A DNA stretch of 54,974 nt from Anaerolineae bacterium (GCA_003130845.1 QEXW01000148.1:1-54974); one strand, 5' to 3'. Shown: positions 9,573 to 18,725, counted from the stretch's first letter. Numbers and translations are program-made. The notes: a model not told the origin generated them from the letters alone.

Positions 9573-10442
9573 TCATTTGTGTTCGCTTGCCAAGCGCAGC
9601 AAATATTCACCATAGGCATTATTAATGCGCTGCGCCAGTTGGCGAAGTTGTTCAGCCGTAATAAAACCTTTACGATAGGCTATCTCTTCCGGACAGGAAA
9701 TCATTAGGCCCTGGCGTTCCTGAACAGCTTGCACAAAATTGGCCGCCTGAAGCAGCGATTCGTGTGTGCCGGCATCCAGCCAGGCTACGCCGCGCCCAAA
9801 AACTTCCACCTGCAACTTGCCCTGCTCCAGGTAGATGCGGTTTAGGTCGGTGATTTCCAGTTCACCACGCGCTGAGGGCTTGAGATGGGCCGCTAGGTCA
9901 ACAACTTGGGAGTCGTAGAAGTAAATGCCCGGCACAGCATAATTGGAACGGGGTTGCTTGGGCTTTTCTTCCAGGCTGATGGCCCGAAACTGCGAGTCAA
10001 ATTCCACCACGCCGTAGCGCTGCGGGTCGCGCACCTGATAGGCAAAGATGAGCGCGCCATCTGTCAGACGCGCAGCGCGCTCTAAAATGCTAACCATGCC
10101 CTGCCCATAGAAGATGTTGTCACCCAAAATCAGGCAGGCCGGTTCGCGGCCTACAAAGTCTGCGCCAACGCGAAAAGCATCCGCTAAGCCACGCGGTTGG
10201 TCTTGTTCGGCGTATTCAAACGCCATTCCCCATTGACCACCATCGCCGAGCAGACGGCGGAAGAGGGGCAGGTCTTCCGGTGTGCTGATGACGAGCACCT
10301 GGCGAATGCCGGCCAACATCAGCATCGAAAGAGGATAATACACCATCGGCTTGTCATAGACCGGCAACAATTGCTTGCTAATCGCCAGCGTTAGGGGATG
10401 TAAACGGGTACCGCGTCCGCCTGCCAGGATGATTCCTTTCAT
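9573..10442 (-). CDS. rfbA: Glucose-1-phosphate thymidylyltransferase
   Basis: A 289-residue nucleotidyltransferase joining dTTP and glucose-1-phosphate to dTDP-glucose, the entry step of dTDP-rhamnose synthesis. The N-terminal signature [11 protein letters not shown], the KPMVYYPLS stretch, LGDNIFYG (metal-binding Asp region) and the later [15 protein letters not shown] and TWLDAGT-like ([11 protein letters not shown]) segments are all typical of RmlA. Length is typical (about 290). AGGAGGTC upstream of the ATG supports the start. It lies 23 bases downstream of rfbC. The gene for the second step, dTDP-glucose 4,6-dehydratase (rfbB), is not in this cluster or elsewhere in the window. Confidence 0.95.
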   Translation of the reverse strand: MKGIILAGGRGTRLHPLTLAISKQLLPVYDKPMVYYPLSMLMLAGIRQVLVISTPEDLPLFRRLLGDGGQWGMAFEYAEQDQPRGLADAFRVGADFVGREPACLILGDNIFYGQGMVSILERAARLTDGALIFAYQVRDPQRYGVVEFDSQFRAISLEEKPKQPRSNYAVPGIYFYDSQVVDLAAHLKPSARGELEITDLNRIYLEQGKLQVEVFGRGVAWLDAGTHESLLQAANFVQAVQERQGLMISCPEEIAYRKGFITAEQLRQLAQRINNAYGEYLLRLASEHK

Positions 10443-10465
10443 TTCGATTGACCTCCTGAAAAAAT

Positions 10466-11008
10466 TTAATCAAACAATTCTGCCATTGTTAAGGGCACGC
10501 CAGCCGCATCTTTGGACGAGACGATGGGAGTGGGACCTTCAGGCCAATGGATGTTGAGGGATGCATCGTTCCACAAAATGGTGCGCTCCCACTGAGGGGC
10601 GTAATAATCCGTCGCTTTATATAAGACTTCCGCTTGCTCGCTAAGCACATAGAATCCATGCGCAAAGCCGGGTGGAATCCACAACATGGTTTTGTTTTGA
10701 GCAGAAAGATTGATTCCCACCCAACGCCCAAAGGTGGGTGAGCTGCGGCGAATATCTACAGCAACATCGTACACTTCGCCAGAGATAACCCGCACGAGCT
10801 TACCCTGTGCTTGCCGAATTTGATAATGTAAACCGCGTAGTACACCCCGCCGAGAGAGGGAATGATTATCTTGAACAAACTCAAAAGGGATGCCAGCCTC
10901 CACAAAGCGTTGTTTTTGATAACTTTCCAAGAAGAATCCGCGTTCATCCTCGAAGACACGCGGTTGAATGAGCACAATATCGGGAATTTCAGTAGGAACG
11001 AATTTCAT
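10466..11008 (-). CDS. rfbC: dTDP-4-dehydrorhamnose 3,5-epimerase
   Basis: A 180-residue cupin-fold epimerase converting dTDP-4-dehydro-6-deoxy-D-glucose to the L-rhamno form. Family signatures are present: [22 protein letters not shown] at the N-terminus, [16 protein letters not shown] with the catalytic His, [17 protein letters not shown], and [13 protein letters not shown]. Length is normal. It is the first gene of the rfbC-rfbA-rfbD run. No strong ribosome binding site is visible before the ATG. A 126-base gap separates it from the sugar transferase gene upstream, so a promoter may lie there. Confidence 0.95.
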   Translation of the reverse strand: MKFVPTEIPDIVLIQPRVFEDERGFFLESYQKQRFVEAGIPFEFVQDNHSLSRRGVLRGLHYQIRQAQGKLVRVISGEVYDVAVDIRRSSPTFGRWVGINLSAQNKTMLWIPPGFAHGFYVLSEQAEVLYKATDYYAPQWERTILWNDASLNIHWPEGPTPIVSSKDAAGVPLTMAELFD

Positions 11009-11134
11009 AAAAATATCTGCTTGGGTTTAGGATATGACACATAGACAACAACTGCACCGCTCTCAACTAAATTGAGACCACACTGAAAACTGCCCGCGCA
11101 TTTTCTCACATCGAAAAGAGCATGTCAAGCAAGA

Positions 11135-12589
11135 TTAATACGCCCCACGCCCCTGCAGCGCCGCAAGAAAGGTATGGATGAGGATGTGAATGTCCAGCCA
11201 AATGGACCAGTTCTGAACGTAGTACACATCCAGGTTGGCCCGTTCGCTAAACGCCAGGTTGCTGCGCCCGGAGACCTGCCACAGGCCTGTTAGCCCGGGC
11301 AACACTTGTTTGTAGATTTCGTAATCCGGGCCGTAATCGGGGATTTCGTTCGCCAGCAGAGGACGCGGGCCAATCAGGCTCATTTCGCCCCGCAGCACGT
11401 TCCACAGTTGGGGCAATTCGTCCAGGCTGGTACGGCGCAACAGGCGGCCTACGCGCGTCACGCGCGGGTCGTTCTTGAGTTTGAAACTGTGCTTCCACTC
11501 TTCGCGCAGTTGGGGGTCAGAGTTCAGGTAGGCTTCTAGCACAGCTTCGGCATTCTGCACCATCGAACGGAACTTCCAAATCAGAATTTCTCGACCACCA
11601 GAGCCGACCCGTTTCTGGGTGTAAAAGACCGGGCCGGGGCTATCCAGTTTGATGGCCAGCGCAATCAGCGCCCACAACGGCAACAGAAACGGCAGGGAGA
11701 CGAAAATCAGGAAGAGGTCCAACAGGCGTTTGATGACCCGCTGCGCAGGGTTGATTAACTGATGGGTCACTTCCAGTCCCAAATGCTCCACCAGGTGCAG
11801 CGGGGTGAACCACACCGAACCCATGCGGGCATCGTCGAACATAACGATGATTCGCTTGAAACGGTGGGTTTTATCGAGCAACACGCACTTGACGGCCTCC
11901 AGCGGCGAACGTTGGGGGACGAGAATCACGATTTCGATGCCCTCGACCAGGCTGCGGATGGCCGCCACTTCGGGGGATGGCGTAGAGGAAAAGAATTTGC
12001 TAATCGAAGAGGTACGCACACACAAGACCGGCCAGAAACCGGTCAGGCGGTTGCGGCGCAGGTTGTCGTAGATGGCGCCCACGCCCGCCGTCTCGCCCAG
12101 CACCACCACCGGCAGGCCCCACATGCCCAGCCGCACGGCCAGGCGGCGGAAGATTTTCCGCATCAGCGGCGCGCTGACCAGCAAAAAGAACCACGCTAAC
12201 CCCAGCACCGCCCGCGACCACATGTTGATATTCCGCAGGTAGAAGCTGAGACCCATTAACGCCAGCATTCCTATCGTGGTTCCAATCGAAAGGCGGCGCA
12301 GTTCTTCCACTGGGCCAACTCCCATGCCGGGGTACAGACCCATCATCAGGTAAACGCTGACGAAGAAGACCGTCACCGGCGGAATGAGCGGTTGGTACAT
12401 TTCAGGGAACAATTCCGGGCGGACAAATTGCCACAAGAAAACCGGCAGGCTCATCGAAACCAGGATGCACAGCAGGTCACTCGCCAGCATGAAAGCCGTC
12501 ATGAACCGACGGCGGTTTTGCCACACCATCCGAACGGCATGGCTGGAGAAGAAGTCTTCATCACGGTAGAGAACGGTGGTTTTCGTCAT
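11135..12589 (-). CDS. Polyprenyl-phosphate sugar phosphotransferase (exopolysaccharide initiation)
   Basis: A 484-residue membrane enzyme of the bacterial sugar transferase (WbaP/CpsE-like) family, which moves a sugar-1-phosphate from a nucleotide sugar onto undecaprenyl phosphate to start glycan assembly. About four to five hydrophobic helices fill residues 30-150, a CoA-binding-like Rossmann segment covers about 150-260, and a further helix at about 290-312 precedes the catalytic domain. The catalytic domain has KFRSMVQNAE, RRTSLDELPQLWNVL and GEMSLIGPRP, ending QGRGAY. The start overlaps the upstream glycosyltransferase stop by four bases (ATGA), so the pair is translationally coupled. 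The sugar specificity cannot be read from sequence. Confidence 0.93.
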   Translation of the reverse strand: MTKTTVLYRDEDFFSSHAVRMVWQNRRRFMTAFMLASDLLCILVSMSLPVFLWQFVRPELFPEMYQPLIPPVTVFFVSVYLMMGLYPGMGVGPVEELRRLSIGTTIGMLALMGLSFYLRNINMWSRAVLGLAWFFLLVSAPLMRKIFRRLAVRLGMWGLPVVVLGETAGVGAIYDNLRRNRLTGFWPVLCVRTSSISKFFSSTPSPEVAAIRSLVEGIEIVILVPQRSPLEAVKCVLLDKTHRFKRIIVMFDDARMGSVWFTPLHLVEHLGLEVTHQLINPAQRVIKRLLDLFLIFVSLPFLLPLWALIALAIKLDSPGPVFYTQKRVGSGGREILIWKFRSMVQNAEAVLEAYLNSDPQLREEWKHSFKLKNDPRVTRVGRLLRRTSLDELPQLWNVLRGEMSLIGPRPLLANEIPDYGPDYEIYKQVLPGLTGLWQVSGRSNLAFSERANLDVYYVQNWSIWLDIHILIHTFLAALQGRGAY

Positions 12590-13722
12590 GAGCGGAAACG
12601 AAAAGACTGCCAGCGGGTTTCGACAATCTGCTGAATCTCCTGTCGAAAGCGCTGGTTAGAGAAGCGCTCGGCATTGGCGCGGCAGGCAGCCGGGGCGAAG
12701 CGGGTTTGTTCCTGCTCGAATTGCAGGATGGCGGCGCGCAGCGCTTCGACCGTTTGTTCCTGGAAGAAAACGCCCGTCGGGCGCTCCGCATCCAGACCGA
12801 TGACGGTTTCCAGCGCGCCGCCTTCTCCAAAAGCAATGACCGGCGTGCCGCAGGCTTGCGCCTCAAGCGGAACAATCCCAAAATCTTCTTTGGCAGCGAA
12901 AATGAAGGCGCGGGCGCGCTGCATGGTCGCGCGCAGCACGTCGTTTGGCTGAAAGCCCAACCAGCGCACGTTGGGCAGGTTCAAGGATTGCAGTTTGCGA
13001 GCTTCCGGGCCATCCCCAATCACCACCAGCTGGCGCTCGGGCAGGGTAGCGAAGGTTTCCACAATCAGGTCAATCCGTTTGTAAGGCACCAGGCGCGAGG
13101 CCGTCAGGTAGAAATCTTCCTTTTCGGGGTGGAAGGCAAAGTAATCGGTGTTAACCGGCGGGTAGAGAACTTCGGCTTTGCGCCGGTAGATTTTCTCGAT
13201 GCGGCGGCAGATGAAGGCGGAGTTTCCATAGAGAACATCCGGGCGGTTGGCAGCGGCTGAATCCCACAAACGAATGTAGTGCAGAATCAGACGCGCCAGA
13301 GCGGATTTCAGGCTCTTCATACCGCTCACGGTCAGGTAGTCGTTTTGCATATCCCAGGCATAGCGCATGGGAGTGTGAATGTAACTGATGTGCAGCTGCT
13401 CTGGGCTGGTGATAACGCCTTTCGAGACGGCGTGGCAGTTGGTCAGGACGACATCGTAGCCGCTCACATCGAGTTGTTCGATAGCAAGCGGCATCAACGG
13501 CAAAAAATTGCGGTAGTTTCGGCGGTTGAGAAAGGGGAACGTTTGCAGGAACGAAGTTCGCACCGGTTTGCCCTGCAACATGCCGCGTTCCGGACCGGTC
13601 ATGAAATCTAGCAGCGCAAACAGGTCGGCTTGCGGAAAAACCTGCAACATCTGCTCGACCACGCGTTCAGCGCCGGCATAGGTGATGAACCAATCATGGA
13701 CGATGGCAATTTTGGGAGTCAT
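12586..13722 (-). CDS. Glycosyltransferase, GT4 family
   Basis: A 378-residue GT-B fold glycosyltransferase. The N-terminal acceptor domain begins IAIVHDWFITYAGAERVVEQ, a pattern common in GT4 enzymes of exopolysaccharide clusters. The C-terminal domain contains ASRLVPYKRIDLIVE, VVIGDGPE and the donor-site signature EAQACGTPVIAFGEGGALETV. It is cytoplasmic or peripheral to the membrane, and probably adds a sugar to the lipid carrier charged by the downstream phosphotransferase, with which it overlaps by four bases. Donor and acceptor are unknown. Confidence 0.93.
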   Translation of the reverse strand: MTPKIAIVHDWFITYAGAERVVEQMLQVFPQADLFALLDFMTGPERGMLQGKPVRTSFLQTFPFLNRRNYRNFLPLMPLAIEQLDVSGYDVVLTNCHAVSKGVITSPEQLHISYIHTPMRYAWDMQNDYLTVSGMKSLKSALARLILHYIRLWDSAAANRPDVLYGNSAFICRRIEKIYRRKAEVLYPPVNTDYFAFHPEKEDFYLTASRLVPYKRIDLIVETFATLPERQLVVIGDGPEARKLQSLNLPNVRWLGFQPNDVLRATMQRARAFIFAAKEDFGIVPLEAQACGTPVIAFGEGGALETVIGLDAERPTGVFFQEQTVEALRAAILQFEQEQTRFAPAACRANAERFSNQRFRQEIQQIVETRWQSFRFRS

Positions 13723-13805
13723 GGGGAGGTCAGCAGTTTCATCGAAAGGTAGCCGCGATAGCCCGCTCAGATTGTATCATAGGTTGAGGACGGATTTTCC
13801 CCGCC

Positions 13806-14936
13806 CTACTTCAGCACGCTGTCGAAGAAAGCAATCGTCCGGTTCATTGCGGTCGTGAAGAACTTCGAGATGTTGTGGTTATCACCCTCATACAGGTACA
13901 GTTCAGCAGTCTGCCCTGCAGCACGTGCTTGTTCCGCCAGACGAATGGAAAACTCAACCGGAACATCCTCATCGGCAGTGCCATGATGCAGCTGCAAGGG
14001 GCCAGAAAGGTCGCTCAAATAGGTGTTGGCGGAAATCGAAGCCCAAAACTCCGGGTTTTGCTCCGGCGTGCCATACATCTCCAGCCAGGTGCCGCGCCAG
14101 CTAGCGCCACGCGAACTGGGGGAAGGCGTAAAACTGCCCGTGCGCCGCCAGTTGTAGAGCATTTCCGGGTAGGAAGCCACCACCCCAGCCCAGATGACAC
14201 CCGCTTTGACCTGGGCAGAGACAACCATCGCTCGCAAGGTGAGATAGCCTCCCATCGAATGGCCCCACATACCAATTTTGTCAGGGTTCACCTGTGGGTG
14301 GCGCTGAAGCGAAGAAACAGCGTTTAGTACATCAATCAGATACCCCGGATGCCCATAGGCGCCGGTTGCCTGACCTTCCGAACGGTCATGACCGCGATAA
14401 TCAATCCGAAAAACGATATACCTGGCGCGTGCCAGTCGGTCTACATAGGCCACATACCTCTCTGTCGTTCGATATACATCCGGTGGAATATAGCCATGAT
14501 TGAAGACGATTGCTGGCCAGCCGCCAGCCGGCATGTCCCCGTTGGGGATGGTCAACAGGGCGTAGATTTTCAACCCTTCCGAGAGGTAGTAAGCATAGAA
14601 GCGGCGGTAATTGGCTCCACGCTCCAATTCGCGCTCGATGACAATTTCACTGCCCGGGTAGACCCCCGCCCGCAAAGCAGCAATGCTCATCGGGTGTGGC
14701 ACAGGGGTAGCGGTTGGAATCGGCGATGCAGTTGGGGTAAGCGGGACATCTGTAAACGTAGCCGAGGGGGAAGGTTGTCTCGTGAGAGCAATGGGCGTAG
14801 GCAAAGGTGTTTCAAGCACCGGAAGAGCAGGTTGACAAGAAAAAAGAGCCATGGACAAAAGAAACATCAGAGAAAGAAAAGGCGAGCAGAAAAAAAGCCG
14901 AAATTTGACCATCATGCAGGCGCGAAATAACTTCAT
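13806..14936 (-). CDS. Lipoprotein alpha/beta hydrolase (prolyl oligopeptidase-like)
   Basis: About 376 residues. The start is uncertain: ATG at 14936 has a weak GGTGAT upstream, and ATGs at 14915 and 14912 are alternatives. A hydrophobic segment ends in a lipobox-like LSMALFSC, followed by a Thr/Pro-rich linker, so the enzyme is probably lipid-anchored outside the cytoplasm. The hydrolase domain shows the oxyanion region FNHGYIPP, the nucleophile elbow GHSMGG, an acidic residue in HGTADEDVPVE, and the catalytic His in GDNHNISKF. It is most like dienelactone-hydrolase/acyl-peptidase enzymes; the substrate (peptide or ester) is not determinable. It stands alone, followed downstream by the GT4 gene. 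Confidence 0.88.
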   Translation of the reverse strand: MKLFRACMMVKFRLFFCSPFLSLMFLLSMALFSCQPALPVLETPLPTPIALTRQPSPSATFTDVPLTPTASPIPTATPVPHPMSIAALRAGVYPGSEIVIERELERGANYRRFYAYYLSEGLKIYALLTIPNGDMPAGGWPAIVFNHGYIPPDVYRTTERYVAYVDRLARARYIVFRIDYRGHDRSEGQATGAYGHPGYLIDVLNAVSSLQRHPQVNPDKIGMWGHSMGGYLTLRAMVVSAQVKAGVIWAGVVASYPEMLYNWRRTGSFTPSPSSRGASWRGTWLEMYGTPEQNPEFWASISANTYLSDLSGPLQLHHGTADEDVPVEFSIRLAEQARAAGQTAELYLYEGDNHNISKFFTTAMNRTIAFFDSVLK

Positions 14937-15017
14937 AAAAATCACCAATCATGTGAATAGGATAAGGCAAACAGGTTTTTGCTCACAGGTTACACCCGAC
15001 CAGACAAGTATAACAAA

Positions 15018-15046
15018 GACACCCTATGCGTACAGCACAGGGTGTC
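15018..15046 (-). terminator. Terminator of tRNA-Ser
   Basis: GACACCCT and AGGGTGTC form an eight-pair stem. On the minus strand it is followed by TTTGTTAT and lies nine bases beyond the 3' end of the tRNA-Ser gene. It probably ends the tRNA transcript. Confidence 0.65.
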
Positions 15047-15054
15047 CGATAAGG

Positions 15055-15143
15055 CGGAGAGAGTGGGATTCGAACCCACGGTGGACAACGAGGCCCACAA
15101 CGGTTTTCGAGACCGTCCCATTCAACCACTCTGGCATCTCTCC
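15055..15143 (-). tRNA. tRNA-Ser (anticodon CGA)
   Basis: The minus strand folds as a class II tRNA of 89 nt. The acceptor GGAGAGA pairs with TCTCTCC, and the discriminator is G. The anticodon loop carries CGA, reading UCG. There is a long variable arm, and the T arm is GTGGG-TTCGAAT-CCCAC. CCA is not encoded (CCT follows). The long variable arm together with the CGA anticodon identifies serine. It stands alone between rnd and the lipoprotein hydrolase, with its own terminator at 15018-15046. Confidence 0.96.
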
Positions 15144-15202
15144 GGGTGCGGCGGCTAATTATACAGCCTTTTAGGGGAAATGATAAGAAATTTTTACATC
15201 GC

Positions 15203-16333
15203 TCACCCAGACTTAACCCCCAAAATCTTAAGAATCTCGGTCCCAAAATGGGTCACACGCCAAGGTGAATCGCTCATAAGTTCAGAGAGGGCATGGAGCG
15301 TGCGTGGATTTTGCTCAGCCAGCGCCATCAGATAAACACGCGGCAAGATAATATCCGATTCCACGCCCATTTCATCCGCTTTTTTCTTGCGCCATGCTTT
15401 CAGTTTGTTTAAGCGACTGAGAACAACCGAGGAGGGTTTTTCAATCTCGGTTGGTTTCACCAACGGGGCGATTTGGCCACGTTGAATGGCCTGAAGTAAC
15501 GCACGCCCAAAGCGGTCAATCTGTCGCTCACTTAAGCCCGCAACTTTCAGTTTTTCGGGGGTATCCGGCTCAGATTGGGCTAGCTTCAACAAGCGGTGAT
15601 CGTCCAAAATTTTAAAGAGTGGGCGGTTCAGTTGCTCTGCCAGTTTTTCCCGACATATACATAGTTCGTTCAAAATGGTTTGTTGGCGTGGAGTCAGGTC
15701 TTGTTGACCTTCAATCCGCTCCCAACGTTCTTTGATTTGACGGCTACCATTGAGGACATAGCAACTGCGGCGAAAGTCTTCCTGCGCCAAGTCCAGGCGA
15801 CCCCGCTCATGGAGTTCAGCTTCCAGACAATCGCGCAAATCAAGCAAATAATGAGTATCCAGCCGGGCATAATCTATTAGCCCAGGCGGCAGGGGACGCA
15901 TGCCCCAATCGGCTTTCTGGTAACGCTTATCGAGTTCAACCTGAAATTTTTCGGCCAGCAAATGGCCCAAGCCCAGTTGCTTATACCCCAGGATGCGAGC
16001 CGCAAGCATGGTATCAAAAATATTTGCAAAGGTAAACCCGTAGTCACGTTGAAGCCCAATCAGGTCATATTCGGCAGCGTGAAAAACTTTTTCAATGAGA
16101 GGGGAAGAAAAAATATCTCCCAACGGCGTCAGGTCGTGTAAAGTCAGTGGGTCAAGCAAATAATCTACCCCTGGAATAGAAAACTGAATTAGACAGACCT
16201 GTTCTCGAAATGCGTACAGCGAATTGGCTTCGGTATCTACGGCAATCCGCGGCTGAGCGAGCAGGCGCTCACACATCCGATATAAGCCATCGGTGGTATC
16301 CACCCAAACAGGAGGCGGCAAAGGAGGATTCAT
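15203..16333 (-). CDS. rnd: Ribonuclease D
   Basis: A 376-residue 3'-5' exoribonuclease involved in trimming tRNA and other stable RNA 3' ends. The DEDDy exonuclease residues are visible: Asp33 and Glu35 (AVDTEA), an Asp in NIFDTMLAARIL, and the YxxxD motif in DYARLDTHYLL. A central HRDC domain follows (about 210-290, with LNELCICREKLAEQLNRPLFKILDD), and a C-terminal helical region completes the usual RNase D length. It sits immediately after a RimI-like acetyltransferase gene (30-base gap) and just upstream of the tRNA-Ser gene on the same strand. Confidence 0.93.
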   Translation of the reverse strand: MNPPLPPPVWVDTTDGLYRMCERLLAQPRIAVDTEANSLYAFREQVCLIQFSIPGVDYLLDPLTLHDLTPLGDIFSSPLIEKVFHAAEYDLIGLQRDYGFTFANIFDTMLAARILGYKQLGLGHLLAEKFQVELDKRYQKADWGMRPLPPGLIDYARLDTHYLLDLRDCLEAELHERGRLDLAQEDFRRSCYVLNGSRQIKERWERIEGQQDLTPRQQTILNELCICREKLAEQLNRPLFKILDDHRLLKLAQSEPDTPEKLKVAGLSERQIDRFGRALLQAIQRGQIAPLVKPTEIEKPSSVVLSRLNKLKAWRKKKADEMGVESDIILPRVYLMALAEQNPRTLHALSELMSDSPWRVTHFGTEILKILGVKSG

Positions 16334-16363
16334 AGCGGAAATTATAACTGTTTCGCAACCGGG

Positions 16364-16795
16364 TCAGCGGGTCTTTTCCATCACCAAAGCATCTTCACCA
16401 TCGTTATAGTAACGCCCCCAACGGTCAATGATAAGATAGCCAGCGTTTTTGTACATTCGAATCGCTTCTTCATTGCTCATTCGAACACTCAGACGAATGC
16501 GACGGGTAGGCAGCTGCCGTTCGCACGCCTCCAGCAAAGCACGTCCATAGCCTCGACCGCGATATTCGGGCAGGACGCCTAACGTGGCTATCCAAGAAAA
16601 TCCTTCGCTTGGGCGTGGGTCTCCGGCGATAAAACCGACCATCTGCCCCGTCTCAACAGCCTTAAGCCGCACCACACCCGGAAAGGTCAGCACGGCTATC
16701 AAATCGAGCAAGGGCCAGGCATCCTGGGGAAAGCAGACCGATTCGACATGACGTAAGGCATTCAAATCGAAAAGATTGGCAGGGTAGATATTCAT
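16364..16795 (-). CDS. GNAT N-acetyltransferase, RimI-like
   Basis: A 143-residue acetyltransferase. The acetyl-CoA pyrophosphate-binding motif A is GVLPEYRGRGYGRALLEACE (about 92-111). LSVRMSNEEAIRMYKNAGYLI matches the conserved NxxAixlYxkxGF motif of the ribosomal-protein/N-terminal acetyltransferase subgroup. The substrate could be a protein N-terminus or a small molecule; the sequence does not decide. Its 116-base upstream gap carries two strong hairpins (16813-16843 and 16865-16892), so its expression may be set by RNA structure. Probably co-transcribed with rnd. Confidence 0.85.
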   Translation of the reverse strand: MNIYPANLFDLNALRHVESVCFPQDAWPLLDLIAVLTFPGVVRLKAVETGQMVGFIAGDPRPSEGFSWIATLGVLPEYRGRGYGRALLEACERQLPTRRIRLSVRMSNEEAIRMYKNAGYLIIDRWGRYYNDGEDALVMEKTR

Positions 16796-16812
16796 CGCAA
16801 AACTTCATATAT

Positions 16813-16843
16813 CGTCCCGAAGGCAAGTAGAACCTTCGGGACG
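16813..16843. repeat. Perfect 11-bp inverted repeat in the GNAT leader
   Basis: CGTCCCGAAGG and CCTTCGGGACG flank a nine-base loop. It begins 18 bases upstream of the acetyltransferase start at 16795. No T tract follows on either strand. It may be a leader hairpin or a regulatory dyad; the function is unknown. Confidence 0.55.
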
Positions 16844-16864
16844 GCAAGGGTGTACACACAAGTA

Positions 16865-16892
16865 GAGAGCCTCCTAGGAACAGGAGGCTCTC
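16865..16892 (-). terminator. Hairpin downstream of the SPFH gene
   Basis: GAGAGCCTCCT and AGGAGGCTCTC form an eleven-pair stem with a six-base loop, 20 bases past the SPFH gene stop. The minus-strand tail is weak (TACTTGTG), while the plus strand has ATTTTA. It is likely the terminator of the NfeD-SPFH transcript despite the poor U tract. Confidence 0.55.
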
Positions 16893-16911
16893 ATTTTACC
16901 TGACTTTTGCC

Positions 16912-17811
16912 TTACTTGCTGCCTTTGGTGAAATTCTCAAGCAAACTGGTAAATTCCATCGGGAAAATGTACTTGGTAGATGGGCTCATCCCCATTGCTT
17001 TGAGAGTCTCAAAGTATTGCAGTGTCATAGTTTTCTGGTCTACATTTTGAGCCGCAGAATAGATACGTTCGAGGGCATTGGCAAACCCTTCGGCCCGCAA
17101 GATTTGCGCCTGCCGCTCACCTTCGGCTTGCAAGATGGCGGCCTGCTTCTGTCCTTCGGCCTTGAGAATAGCGGCCTGCTTTTCACCTTCAGCCACATTG
17201 ATGGCGGCTTCGCGCGTACCGGTCGACTCGGTCACCACAGCGCGGCGAATACGCTCAGCAGACATCTGCTTGTTCATTGATTCCTGAATTTCGCGCGGCG
17301 GAATAATTTCTCGGATTTCAACGTTGGTTACCTTAACACCCCAGCGTTCGGTTACCTCATCCAATTTGGTGCGCAAAGTAATGTTGATGTGTTCGCGCTG
17401 TGAAAGCACATCGTCTAGGTTGATGCCACCAATGACGGCGCGTAGTGTCGTCGTCGCCATGCCTTGCGCTGCCAGCTCAAAATTCCCGACTTGCAAGACG
17501 GACATGGTCGGGTCAATGACTTTGTAGTACCAGATGAAATCTACCTGAATTCCGGCGTTGTCCTTGGTGATGGCGGTCTGATGCGGGATTTCACGCACTT
17601 GCTCACGTAAATCCACCCGGCGCGCGCGGTCAAGAACGGGGATGAGCAAGACAATCCCTGGCCCTTTGGGTCTATCCAAAACGCGCCCTAACCGGAAGAC
17701 AACCAAGCGTTCGTATTCCGGCACAATGCGGATAGCGTTGGCCAGAAAGACCACCAACAGAAAGAGGACAATCCCAACCAGGCAAAAGATAGTGGGTAAA
17801 GCAACTTCCAT
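16912..17811 (-). CDS. SPFH/band 7 membrane protein (stomatin/slipin-like)
   Basis: A 299-residue membrane-scaffold protein. One N-terminal transmembrane helix (about 5-27) precedes the SPFH domain (VPEYERLVVFRLGRVLDRPKGPG, about 32-200). A helical stretch with Ala/Glu/Gln-rich heptads (EGEKQAAILKAEGQKQAAIL repeated, about 205-255) probably drives oligomerisation. It assembles large membrane rings and is usually paired with an NfeD-type partner, which here lies eleven bases upstream on the same strand. Exact client processes are unknown. The length and order match slipin-type SPFH proteins. Confidence 0.92.
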   Translation of the reverse strand: MEVALPTIFCLVGIVLFLLVVFLANAIRIVPEYERLVVFRLGRVLDRPKGPGIVLLIPVLDRARRVDLREQVREIPHQTAITKDNAGIQVDFIWYYKVIDPTMSVLQVGNFELAAQGMATTTLRAVIGGINLDDVLSQREHINITLRTKLDEVTERWGVKVTNVEIREIIPPREIQESMNKQMSAERIRRAVVTESTGTREAAINVAEGEKQAAILKAEGQKQAAILQAEGERQAQILRAEGFANALERIYSAAQNVDQKTMTLQYFETLKAMGMSPSTKYIFPMEFTSLLENFTKGSK

Positions 17812-17822
17812 AGTTTTTCTCC

Positions 17823-18443
17823 TTATTGTTCTTGAATTTTTTCGACGATTAGCACCAGTCCCTCGACACCGACGATACGAACTTTGCTACCGGCAGGAAT
17901 GAGGGCTGAGCTTCTGGCAGACCATAATTCGCTATTCACTTGCACCGAGCCTTCTTCTTGAACATCCGTCCGTGCTTCGCCAATTTTGCCGAGCAAATGA
18001 TGCTGTCCGTGCGCTGCTGGGGCCAGCATGGCAGAAAAGGTGCGCTCAACGAACAACCACAAGATACCGCTTGCTGCTAAGGAAACAACACCTGCTAACA
18101 AGGGGTTGACGCCAATCAGACTGCCATCTGGGCCGGGAAACAGCAAAACCGAGCCAACAATCACAAGCCCAATGGTCAGAAGCAAGAGCGGAATGCGCCA
18201 TTTTACAAAGCGAACTGCATACAAAAATGGAACAACCGCTAACGCAAGCGGCACGAGCGCCCACGGGTTAATTCCTAGATAATAAGCAGCATACCCAGCC
18301 AGAAAAAAAGCAAACAGCGCGCTAAGTTCAAATAACCCAGTACCAGGCGTCAGCAAAGCCATCAAGGTTACAATCATCCCGACAACCAGCAAAACATACG
18401 CAACATTGGCATCCACCAAAAATTCCATACCGCGCCTCCACAT
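17823..18443 (-). CDS. NfeD family membrane protein, short form
   Basis: A 206-residue protein with several transmembrane helices (about 10-130) and a C-terminal OB-fold domain (about 140-206, ending VRIVGVEGLVLIVEKIQE) in the cytoplasm. There is no N-terminal ClpP-like protease domain, so this is the short NfeD type. Known NfeD proteins act with SPFH/stomatin partners, and the SPFH gene follows eleven bases downstream, so the two are almost certainly one operon and complex. Confidence 0.9.
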   Translation of the reverse strand: MWRRGMEFLVDANVAYVLLVVGMIVTLMALLTPGTGLFELSALFAFFLAGYAAYYLGINPWALVPLALAVVPFLYAVRFVKWRIPLLLLTIGLVIVGSVLLFPGPDGSLIGVNPLLAGVVSLAASGILWLFVERTFSAMLAPAAHGQHHLLGKIGEARTDVQEEGSVQVNSELWSARSSALIPAGSKVRIVGVEGLVLIVEKIQEQ

Positions 18444-18659
18444 CCCAAAAAATTATACAACTCTTTTATGGCGTTCAGGTGAATATACGATTAACCCCTT
18501 GTGAAAGTTTTATCAAGCAAGCGAAACCACATTTGATCCATGTTCATGTATGCCAAGCCAGTAGAATGTGGCGGTAAAAGCCAGATAACAAACGCGAAAA
18601 AAACTATTTGAAAATACGCTGTTGCAAACACTGATAAAGCGTTGTCATTGGCAGGTTTT

Positions 18660-18712
18660 TCTCCCTCACCCTGGCACATCTCCCACCGGGAGAGGGGTTG
18701 GGATGAGGGTAG
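18660..18712. repeat. REP-like intergenic palindrome
   Basis: The 282-base gap between nadE and nfeD holds an imperfect palindrome. An outer CCCTCACCC / GGGATGAGGG pairing encloses an inner CTCCC-ACC-GGGAG hairpin. This resembles the CCCTCACCC...GGGAGAGGG elements scattered between genes in many bacteria. The remainder of the gap shows nothing recognisable, and the short frames in it look spurious. Confidence 0.5.
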
Positions 18713-18725
18713 ATAGGCGAAAACG

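Noticed and set aside
18491-18679. A 62-residue frame in the nadE-nfeD gap
   Set aside because: It overlaps the REP-like palindrome, has no ribosome binding site and shows no family features.
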